64,000 nt of DNA. It comes from JAEXOD01 sp963663265 (GTDB taxonomy: Bacteria; Bacteroidota; Ignavibacteria; Ignavibacteriales; Melioribacteraceae). Numbering within the stretch: position 1 is the stretch's first letter; the number at the start of each line of letters is the position of its first letter. The notes beneath the pieces were generated by a model. It searched no databases. It was not told where the DNA came from and worked only from the letters and a program-made list of their open reading frames with translations. The stretch is taken from NCBI GenBank assembly GCA_963663265.2, contig CAXXXM010000002.1, forward strand, positions 372,001 to 436,000. The letters run 5' to 3'. The position numbers and the translations under genes are program-made. Below, one piece after another: positions 36,035-44,095 of this stretch.

Positions 36035-36202
36035 TATATATTTAATCTCATAAATTTTTTTTAATAAGTTAAATTACATTAAATCAACAATATATACAAT
36101 TTTAATTAGAACGTTTTGTTCCATTAAAAGAACATTTCGACCCGCTGGGGCTTATTATTTTTTTGGGGATCGATTTGCTATTAACATTTCGACCCTCTGG
36201 GT

Positions 36203-36562
36203 CTCATATATCTAAATATTGGCTCTTCTGTTTTTTAATTCTTTTGTCTCGGGTGTCACAATTATTACACTACTTATTATCAAAAAACATATAATATTTC
36301 TAAATTTCATGACAAGTTTTTTCGGTCATGGTGCGACCATGACCGCCCAGAAAAAGCCAGTTCTGGGGTGTCACGGTCGTACCGTGACACTACTCTTTTT
36401 TATCAAAAAACAGTTTAATTTTGCTATTCATCACAGTAAATTAATTCTGCAGTTCTTTTATTCCATGACTGAAGTCATGGGCAAGACAAAAAAAATGATT
36501 TTGCATAAAACCCCGCACAAGTACGGGGACAGAAATTCTTTTTATTCCGCGTTACTTTCTTT
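36203..36562. repeat. Long direct repeat, left copy (about 360 bp)
   Basis: Matches 37561-37920 with no difference noticed, at an offset of 1358 bp. It holds a 10-bp stem CGGTCATGGT/ACCATGACCG (36323-36345), a 10-bp stem GTGTCACGGT/ACCGTGACAC (36368-36390), an 8-bp stem CCATGACT/AGTCATGG (36463-36480) and a CCCCG/CGGGG hairpin (36511-36528). Open frames here only reflect the repeat. Confidence 0.85.
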
Positions 36563-37560
36563 TACGCATCACGCTTCACGTCTATTCGCTGTTCGCTGCT
36601 TTTCGTTACTTGTCACTCGTTACTTGTCACTTCTTTTTCGTATCATTCATTAAAAGAACATGTCGCCCCGCTTGGGCTTATTATTTTTTGGGGATCGATT
36701 TGCTATTAACATTTCGACCCTCTGGGGCTCATATATCTAAATATTGGCTCTTCTGTTTTTTATTAATGATTTAATCTTTATTCGCATAAATCATTTTAAT
36801 CACATAAATCTCCGTTCAGACAATGTTTTTGTATTTTGCAGCAACTTCGTTACGCGTCACTTTCTTTTACGCATCACGCTTCACGTCTATTCGCTGTTCG
36901 CTGCTTTTCGTCACTTGTCACTCGTTACTTGTCACTTCTTTTTCGTATCATTCATTAAAAGAACATGTCGCCCCGCTGGGGCTTATTATTTTTTTGGGGA
37001 TCGATTTGCTATTAACATTTCGACCCTCTGGGTCTCATATATCTAAATATTGGCTCTTCTGTTTTTATTAATGATTTAATCTTTAATCTCCTAAATCAAT
37101 TAAATCACATAAATCTCTGTTCAGACAATGTTTTTGTATTTTGCAGCAACTTCGTTACGCGTTACTTTCTTTCGTCACTTGTTACGCGTTACTTGTCACT
37201 TCTTTTTCGTATCATTTATTAAAAGAACATGTCGCCCCGCTGGGGCTTATTATTTTTTGGGGGATCGATTTGCTATTAACATTTCGACCCTCTGGGTCTC
37301 ATATATCTAAATATTGGCTCTTCTGTTTTTATTAATGATTTAATCTTTAATCTCCTAAATCAATTAAATCACATAAATCTCTGTTCAGACAATGTTTTTG
37401 TATTTTGCAGCAACTTCGTTACGCGTTACTTTCTTTCGTCACTTGTTACGCGTTACTTGTCACTTCTTTTTCGTATCATTTATTAAAAGAACATGTCGCC
37501 CCGCTGGGGCTTATTATTTTTGGGGGATCGATTTGCTATTAACATTTCGACCCTCTGGGG

Positions 37561-37920
37561 CTCATATATCTAAATATTGGCTCTTCTGTTTTTTAATTCT
37601 TTTGTCTCGGGTGTCACAATTATTACACTACTTATTATCAAAAAACATATAATATTTCTAAATTTCATGACAAGTTTTTTCGGTCATGGTGCGACCATGA
37701 CCGCCCAGAAAAAGCCAGTTCTGGGGTGTCACGGTCGTACCGTGACACTACTCTTTTTTATCAAAAAACAGTTTAATTTTGCTATTCATCACAGTAAATT
37801 AATTCTGCAGTTCTTTTATTCCATGACTGAAGTCATGGGCAAGACAAAAAAAATGATTTTGCATAAAACCCCGCACAAGTACGGGGACAGAAATTCTTTT
37901 TATTCCGCGTTACTTTCTTT
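37561..37920. repeat. Long direct repeat, right copy (about 360 bp)
   Basis: Copy of 36203-36562 at the right end of the array. The matching hairpins fall at 37681-37703 and 37726-37748. It is followed by a 7-bp-unit tract and then the 3' end of the second GWxTD gene. Confidence 0.85.
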
Positions 37921-37992
37921 CGTCACTTGTTACGCGTTACTCGTCACTTCCTTTCGTTACTTGTCACTTCCATTCCGTCACGTGTCACTTTC

Positions 37993-39369
37993 TTAATAGT
38001 CTTTCGCCTGTTTAATTCTATTCATATAATTAGCATCTCTCAATTCACCTCTTTTATTAGAATGAATTAATTGAAATTGAGAATAACCGCTTAAATCACA
38101 AAAAACGAATTCCACACCACCTTCAATAGAATTGTAATACCAAACCTGATATGGTTTTGAATCAACTTCGTTAGGTCTATTTTCAATTTCATCCGGTTCG
38201 CCATAAGTAATATAAACTCTACCTCTATCAGTTAAAGCACCATTTTTTTGAAATTCGGTAAACCGAGATTTGGCATATTCAACCCTTTTCATAAAGCTAT
38301 TTTTATATTCATTTTCGGGAGTGCTGATATCATCATCACGTCTCTGCCAAAATTTAAACATAAAATCACGTTTAGCTTGAAGTGAATCGCAATTTCCATA
38401 TTGTTCTTTTTCGGACTGAGAAGCAATATACTTACATGCTTCAAACAATTCATCAAGTTCTTCGTTTTCCATAGCACCAAATTCACTTGTTAAAACATCG
38501 CTTCCTTTGGCGGAATACTTAGTTGAATCAATGACTCCTTTATTGACTAAATAAAACTTTTTATTAGAAGTAATTCCTACATTTTTACTTGTATCAACTA
38601 AATTCATAACTAAAGAGTAAATACCGGATGGATATTTCATTAAATTTAACTGCCCAACTTCAACAATAGATTCGTTATTACCTGTAATTGCTCTAACCTT
38701 TCTATTAACAACTCTGCCAAGTCCATCAACAACTAAACGCTCGAGCATTAAGTTTTTATTATAACGGTCATCTGCTAAATTATAAAGTTCGCAATAATAA
38801 AACAACACAGGGACATTTTCACCGTAAATACTAACCGGATTAGGAATAATTTCATAACTATTTTTGTAAAAATAAGAATTAGGATCTGCTCCATCACGTT
38901 TAATATTTGAAGCAAGTTCAATATCGCTAATCATAAAATTGTTACTAAAATACGGGATAATAGTTAAATCTTCAACAATAGTTTTATTATTGTCTTTAAA
39001 ATAACCATCAGTTACAGTAATACTAAGTTTATATTTCCCCTTGTTCAAAGTATAATTTACTTTTCCTATTAAATTTTGGTTTTGGAACGAATCTGCAGCC
39101 GGGAATGAATTAATTACCTGAAAAGTATTTTCAATCTCAGTTTTTTGGTTTAATGAATCATAAACATTTACATTAATATAAGCAGAAACAAAAATTGAAT
39201 CATTTTTAACTACATGAGCTAAAGTTGCTTGATTAATGTTATAATAGAGTTCTACATAAGTCGCAGTAGAATCGAAACTAAAGCAAGCATAATCAAAATC
39301 AAAATTTAATTTGTTTTGTGCAAAAGTAACCCCATAGATCAAAAATAAGATAAAAATAACTCTTTTCAT
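37993..39369 (-). CDS. GWxTD-domain secreted protein, paralogue
   Basis: A 458-residue protein with a signal peptide (cut near TFAQ), similar over its whole length to the 34661-36034 protein: both start the mature part with KLNFDFDYA, share the FYKNSYEIIPNP region, FMFKFWQRRD, LTDRGRVYITYGEPDE and PYQVWYYNSIEGGVEF. The name motif is G-A-L-T-D. An AGAGGA site precedes the ATG. It is separated from the PorV/PorQ gene by a strong terminator and from the first paralogue by the repeat array. Confidence 0.85.
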   Translation of the reverse strand: MKRVIFILFLIYGVTFAQNKLNFDFDYACFSFDSTATYVELYYNINQATLAHVVKNDSIFVSAYINVNVYDSLNQKTEIENTFQVINSFPAADSFQNQNLIGKVNYTLNKGKYKLSITVTDGYFKDNNKTIVEDLTIIPYFSNNFMISDIELASNIKRDGADPNSYFYKNSYEIIPNPVSIYGENVPVLFYYCELYNLADDRYNKNLMLERLVVDGLGRVVNRKVRAITGNNESIVEVGQLNLMKYPSGIYSLVMNLVDTSKNVGITSNKKFYLVNKGVIDSTKYSAKGSDVLTSEFGAMENEELDELFEACKYIASQSEKEQYGNCDSLQAKRDFMFKFWQRRDDDISTPENEYKNSFMKRVEYAKSRFTEFQKNGALTDRGRVYITYGEPDEIENRPNEVDSKPYQVWYYNSIEGGVEFVFCDLSGYSQFQLIHSNKRGELRDANYMNRIKQAKDY

Positions 39370-39385
39370 AAATATCCTCTTTTTT

Positions 39386-39424
39386 AAAAAATAAGCACCT
39401 ATTACAATTAGTAATAGGTGCTTA
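39386..39424 (-). terminator. Rho-independent terminator of the PorV/PorQ operon
   Basis: Thirteen-bp perfect stem TAAGCACCTATTA (39392-39404) / TAATAGGTGCTTA (39412-39424) with a T-run following on the minus strand (A-run 39386-39391). One of the strongest terminators in the window. Confidence 0.92.
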
Positions 39425-39445
39425 CAAAACTAAGAAATTTCTTTA

Positions 39446-40465
39446 TTACAACATAGATAATTTAATGGTAAAAATATGATTTGGTTCTGGAAAATCTTTA
39501 ACATCTCTAAAAGCGTAATCCAAATTAAAACCAATATTACCAGCTAATTTATACTGAACACCGGCACCTAATGAAACGCCATAAGTATTGTCACTTGTGT
39601 TTTCCATTAATAAATCGTAACCGGCACGAACAAAGAACATGTTATTAAATGCATATTCTAAACCGAATAACATTTGGTCTTCATATGAGTTGTTACTTCT
39701 AAAAGTACCACCTACCAAAACATTATTTTCAGCATTTATGTCGTATTTATAAGCTAAGCTTAACATGAAATACGAAGGAATTTCAAACTCTTCCGTAACC
39801 GGTTCATACAAACCGCTTTTAGTATTAGGATTTGCTCCCGGAATAGTAGTTTTAACCTGTAAATCAGAGCCTGAATATTTCATATTGGCACCAATATTCA
39901 TAACAGCTACACCAAGTGTAAAATTAGGGTTAAACCTATATTGAACACCAATATCAAGAGCAAAACCATTAGCGGAAGTATTCATAATACCTTCGTGAAT
40001 AAGTTTCAAATTAGCACCGGCAGAAACTCTATCGGTAATAATTTTTGAATATGTAAGTCCTACTACGTAATAGTCCGGTGAATAAGTACTTCCTGTACCA
40101 TCAGGTTCATCAACAGTAGTAACATCAATGTTACCAAAATCGATAGCTTTGAACGAAAAACCAAAACTACCTAAAGAACCTAAATTAGCACCTGCGGCAA
40201 AATAAGATATATTAATATCAGCAATATAACTCATATAAGAAAACATAGCTTCTGAAGTACCGGAAGGATCCAAACCAGCTGGGTTGTAATAAATAGATTC
40301 AACTCCCAACGTATTTGAAACAAAGGCACCACTTGTAGCAATGCTTCTAGCACCAACAGGTATTAATAATTGATCAGCACCAGTTGTACCTTTTCTGGAA
40401 ACATCACCTGCATAAGCAGCAGAGATGCAAAGTAGAATAAGGATAACCGTTAACAACTTTTTCAT
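39446..40465 (-). CDS. PorV/PorQ family outer-membrane protein
   Basis: A 339-residue beta-barrel protein with a signal peptide (cut near AYA). The start of the mature protein, GADQLLIPVGARSIATSGAF, VESIYYNPAGL, is the family signature. PorV-type barrels escort T9SS cargo to the PorU sortase at the cell surface; other members have different roles. It lies downstream of a 1178-residue secreted protein and a TonB-dependent receptor in one gene string, which suggests a shared function. The C-terminal aromatic barrel strand is present (FTIKLSML). Confidence 0.85.
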   Translation of the reverse strand: MKKLLTVILILLCISAAYAGDVSRKGTTGADQLLIPVGARSIATSGAFVSNTLGVESIYYNPAGLDPSGTSEAMFSYMSYIADINISYFAAGANLGSLGSFGFSFKAIDFGNIDVTTVDEPDGTGSTYSPDYYVVGLTYSKIITDRVSAGANLKLIHEGIMNTSANGFALDIGVQYRFNPNFTLGVAVMNIGANMKYSGSDLQVKTTIPGANPNTKSGLYEPVTEEFEIPSYFMLSLAYKYDINAENNVLVGGTFRSNNSYEDQMLFGLEYAFNNMFFVRAGYDLLMENTSDNTYGVSLGAGVQYKLAGNIGFNLDYAFRDVKDFPEPNHIFTIKLSML

Positions 40466-40496
40466 TTTTAATTCTCCCTATAAAATTTTTATTATA

Positions 40497-40520
40497 GGAA
40501 AAGCGAAAGTTCGCTTTTCC
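40497..40520 (-). terminator. Hairpin between the 1178-residue gene and the PorV gene
   Basis: Ten-bp perfect stem GGAAAAGCGA (40497-40506) / TCGCTTTTCC (40511-40520), one base after the stop of the upstream gene. The minus strand lacks a strong T-run, so it may be a weak terminator or an mRNA-stabilising hairpin that sets different levels of the two genes. Confidence 0.5.
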
Positions 40521-40521
40521 A

Positions 40522-43500
40522 TTAATATTTCTGCAATACTTTTTGTGGTTGAATAATAGCAAATTTTAATATCTTTTCACCAAATTTAGGAGAAGATATT
40601 ATAGCAATATACATACCTGATGCAACTCTTAAACTGTTTTCGTTTTTCAGATCCCAACGCATAAATGGTGATCTGGTTCCACCTAATTTATCGCTTTCGG
40701 TTAAGGTTCTAATTAACAAACCTGATAACGAGTAGATTTTAATTGTTACCTGTTCCGGTAAATTTGTAAATGTTACAAATGGATCATCTGCATTTTCGTT
40801 ATTGTAAGATGTTGCAGTATTATATGCAAACAATGGATTAGGGAATACATTTACCTTATTAAATATATCTTTTTGTTCTGCGTCTGTTAATTCACCACCA
40901 GCTGCAGTTGTAAACGCAAATACGTCTTTATTTGTATAAGGATAATTACTAAAACTAACGCTGAATTTATCACCTAACTGGAAGAAAGAATTTGAATTTT
41001 TTCTTTGTAAGTTGATAGTGTACATCGCATTATAGAATTGAGATTTTGCAATAGCTTTTTCATTAGCAGACAATGTTTGATCTGCATCAGGAACTGTAAA
41101 GCCGTTAACAATATCACCCCATACTTCTGTACCACCAAAATCACCACCGGTAATATATTTCTGACTTCCGGTTGGATCATAAGGTGAATTAAATACAACT
41201 ATAACTTCTCTTGTTGTATTGAGATCTGAACCTGGGTCCCAAACACCATCAGGTGTACCATTAAATCTCGATTCAGCTGACCTTTCAATAAAAGCACAAG
41301 CTAATTGAACCGGCTCGGTATTTCCGTAACGTTCATCGTACAACCAAGCTGTAAAAGGAACATCAACAAAACCTTGGCCAAATTTACCAATTTCTGCACG
41401 ACCGCCTTTTCCATCGTCAACAGTATCGGCAGCAGTAACACCTTGTGCATAAATAAAGGAATTATATCTTTTAACAAATGTATTACCAATAAATCCATTA
41501 AGGAATCTATAAGCTTTACCATTACCATCAAATCTGATTTCAACTCTTCTTACATCATCAATTTTTATAACATTAGATAATTTTCCAGGCCAGAATGGGT
41601 TAGTAATTTCATCAACACCAGAAAGGTCTTTTCCCATATAGTATGCACCGGTATAAAATGTACGTGCAAAATCCGTACACCACAAAGTATCATTCTGTTT
41701 AGGAGTATAAGTTTCTTGTTGTTCCGCAGATGTCATAAATACAGGTTTACTTTCTTTTACTTTCAAAATAAAACCATCGTATACTTTACCGGAATAATCT
41801 TCAAAATCGTAATTGAATGTTTTACTTGAATCTATGTAGGTTTCACCTGTGTTTGAATTCTTCAGTCTATAATAAACATCGTAAGTAGATGATGCAGAAT
41901 CTTTAAAGAATTCAACCTTATAAGTTTCACCTGAAAGTTGATTTTTATTAATTACTACGTAATCAATTTTCCCGTTAGCTGCACCTGACTCTTGAATACC
42001 GGCATCACCCTTTTCTTGTGGTGAGTACATATTATCGCCATATTCAACAGTTAATAATGCTGTTTCAAATTCTTCTAAAGCTCCGGTTGTAGGATCTAAA
42101 TAATCACCTTCAGGACCATAAGTATTTGAAGATTTGTTTACTATAACACGATGGTTCAATGTGTAATCACCAATTACAAAGTAGTATGGTTTACCTTTAA
42201 TTAAAGGTTGATTAGTAAAAGGATCAGTAGTAATTCTAACTCTAATTCTGCCTTTTTCAGGGTCGCCGTAAACAACAGGATCAATTAAGTTATCTGCTTT
42301 AGCTTTTTGTAATTCAACACCGCCATTACTTTGTTTTACATAAATGTTATCAATAAAATTATCCATTGAAAAATGAGCAATTTCAACTTCATTTTCAGTT
42401 GCACCAATTGTTGTAGCTTTAACGTTAGTACGATACATATTTACATAAAAACCTTGTAATCTTCTGTCGATATCCAACACGTCATCAACAGCATTATATT
42501 TAACTAATGGAGCAGTATCAAAAGTTAAATCAATAAAACCATCACCTGTTACAATATCGTAATCAACAGAAGGAGGAGGTGGTGGTGAAGGGAAATTATT
42601 ATCAAATACCAATTGAGCAGTAACATCATATTCTTTTGCAACATTTACACTTTGAATAGCGTTAGCACCACGTCCTAAAACATAAACAACAAAAATATCC
42701 ACAGGTTGATCTTTCTTTAATGTAAAAGGACCTGTGTTAGACATTTGACGTTGATCTATTGGGCTTGTATTTAACCAACCTTTACGTGTAACAGGGTCAC
42801 CTGAATACATATAACGTGAACGAATTAAAGATGTATCGGCACCTAAAGTTCCTCCGTTACCAAAAGTCCATGTACTAATAAAAAGTGAATCACCAAGTTT
42901 ACCTTTACCACCTAACATATAGTTTCTTAACTCAAACTGATTGTCAGGGTCACCGTGTGTTTGGTGCGACTGCATATATTGAGTAAAAGAAGTTAAAGGT
43001 AAGTTTGTAGCACCAGGAATTTTTTTAATTCCTTTAATTCTACCACCAACATTAAAAGCAGTATCAATTGCAACGTCGGTACCTTCTGTATAGATACCAT
43101 CTCCATCAACGTCTTGGAAAGAAACACCCGGTTTATAAACAACAGGACCTTGGAAAAAGTCCATTAAAAAACAAGGAGGAGCATCACCATATGTCGGATC
43201 GGATCCATCATTGTAAACATAGCCGGCACTTAATGTAGTATCGCAGCCAACTAAATCGTCATTAGGATCACCTAAGTCAGGGTCAACGCATGCTGAAAAA
43301 TAAACATCATCAAATTGATCTGCTTTAGTACCTTTGTTAACAATTCTATAACGAACAAACATCATGTTTCCAACCACACCTTTGGATGCAAATCCAAATA
43401 CTGTTTGATGTATTTCGATTCCTTTAGGAGGAACTGATGTAAATCTTTTTAATGCAGCGGCAATACCGTCGTTATAAACACACCAAGCTGTCCAATCACC

Positions 43501-44058
43501 AATAAGGTCTGGTCTATCTTCGTTTGCATCCCAAGAACCGTTACCATTAAGATCAACAGGATTATAGGTGCCATCTCCATCGCCATCATAAAAATCTGCA
43601 CCAATAGCAACTGCATCTTTCCATTCCTGCCATGATTCACCAAAAGCTCTATCTTGTACTCTTACAATATATACTTTGTTTTTTGAATCATTCTGATCGC
43701 TCCCTACTGGTCCAGGTTGATAATCTTCAATACGGGAAGCAGATAAAACACCATTACCCCATAAAGTACCATTATCATAACCTGATAGATAGAAACCACC
43801 TGAAAATACAAATACTACATTAGCAAATGTTCCACCGGCACCAATTTCATCACCAGGATCAACATCAGCAATAACTCCTTTGTTATCTAAAGGAATTCTT
43901 AAGTTGTTGATATTAAAAATTGTAAATTCAGCAACTTCGTTAGGCTTATTCAATCTTTTAGTTCCACCTTTCTGAACATCTGAAGTCCAGCCTATGGATA
44001 CAATTCCTAATAACAAGGAAAAGAAGATTAAATTTTTTATAATTTTTTTAGTTTTCAT
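40522..44058 (-). CDS. Large secreted protein with atypical T9SS-like C-terminus
   Basis: A 1178-residue protein with a signal peptide (cut near WTS). An Asp-rich stretch near 155-183 (FYDGDGDGTYNP, DLNGNGSWDANED) resembles a calcium-binding EF-hand/dockerin-like loop; another (DVDGDGIYTEGTD) follows near 315. The rest is beta-rich and contains no recognised enzyme motif. The last about 100 residues, VNVFPNPLFAYN, VTIKIYSLSGLLIRTL, VASGMYIAIISS, follow the sorting-domain pattern but end in a longer, non-standard tail. Lies 38 bp downstream of the TonB-dependent receptor gene. A surface partner of that receptor is a reasonable inference. Confidence 0.7.
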   Translation of the reverse strand: MKTKKIIKNLIFFSLLLGIVSIGWTSDVQKGGTKRLNKPNEVAEFTIFNINNLRIPLDNKGVIADVDPGDEIGAGGTFANVVFVFSGGFYLSGYDNGTLWGNGVLSASRIEDYQPGPVGSDQNDSKNKVYIVRVQDRAFGESWQEWKDAVAIGADFYDGDGDGTYNPVDLNGNGSWDANEDRPDLIGDWTAWCVYNDGIAAALKRFTSVPPKGIEIHQTVFGFASKGVVGNMMFVRYRIVNKGTKADQFDDVYFSACVDPDLGDPNDDLVGCDTTLSAGYVYNDGSDPTYGDAPPCFLMDFFQGPVVYKPGVSFQDVDGDGIYTEGTDVAIDTAFNVGGRIKGIKKIPGATNLPLTSFTQYMQSHQTHGDPDNQFELRNYMLGGKGKLGDSLFISTWTFGNGGTLGADTSLIRSRYMYSGDPVTRKGWLNTSPIDQRQMSNTGPFTLKKDQPVDIFVVYVLGRGANAIQSVNVAKEYDVTAQLVFDNNFPSPPPPPSVDYDIVTGDGFIDLTFDTAPLVKYNAVDDVLDIDRRLQGFYVNMYRTNVKATTIGATENEVEIAHFSMDNFIDNIYVKQSNGGVELQKAKADNLIDPVVYGDPEKGRIRVRITTDPFTNQPLIKGKPYYFVIGDYTLNHRVIVNKSSNTYGPEGDYLDPTTGALEEFETALLTVEYGDNMYSPQEKGDAGIQESGAANGKIDYVVINKNQLSGETYKVEFFKDSASSTYDVYYRLKNSNTGETYIDSSKTFNYDFEDYSGKVYDGFILKVKESKPVFMTSAEQQETYTPKQNDTLWCTDFARTFYTGAYYMGKDLSGVDEITNPFWPGKLSNVIKIDDVRRVEIRFDGNGKAYRFLNGFIGNTFVKRYNSFIYAQGVTAADTVDDGKGGRAEIGKFGQGFVDVPFTAWLYDERYGNTEPVQLACAFIERSAESRFNGTPDGVWDPGSDLNTTREVIVVFNSPYDPTGSQKYITGGDFGGTEVWGDIVNGFTVPDADQTLSANEKAIAKSQFYNAMYTINLQRKNSNSFFQLGDKFSVSFSNYPYTNKDVFAFTTAAGGELTDAEQKDIFNKVNVFPNPLFAYNTATSYNNENADDPFVTFTNLPEQVTIKIYSLSGLLIRTLTESDKLGGTRSPFMRWDLKNENSLRVASGMYIAIISSPKFGEKILKFAIIQPQKVLQKY

Positions 44059-44095
44059 TTTTCCGCCGTTAATTTTTTCATTGAAATACCTGATT

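Larger units (their letters stand above)
36122..37920. repeat. Array of five hairpin-pair repeat units
   Basis: No gene in 36035-37992. Five direct units begin near 36122, 36650, 36955, 37218 and 37483. Each unit starts with TTAAAAGAACAT, then a hairpin (CGCCCC-GCT-GGGG or variant), GATCGATTTGCTATTAACAT, a second hairpin (CGACCC-TCT-GGGTC or CTGGGG) and CATATATCTAAATATTGG. Successive spacings are 527, 305, 264 and 264 bp. Runs of GTCACTTGTCACTCGTTACT-type 7-bp units end most units. The first and last units carry an additional long segment, described separately. Confidence 0.85.

Noticed and set aside
36219..36653. Open frame of 144 codons inside the repeat array
   Set aside because: The same reading recurs at 37577-37996 because the DNA is duplicated. 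It runs across hairpins and 7-bp-unit tracts, has no signal or domain, and lies wholly in repeat DNA.
36744..37652. Several overlapping plus-strand frames of 60-100 codons
   Set aside because: They are repeated translations of the 264-bp unit, covering the two hairpins; no conserved start or ribosome site.
36122..37920. CRISPR array
   Set aside because: Repeat spacing is 264 bp or more, the unit itself is long and contains two hairpins, spacers are not unique, and no cas gene is present.
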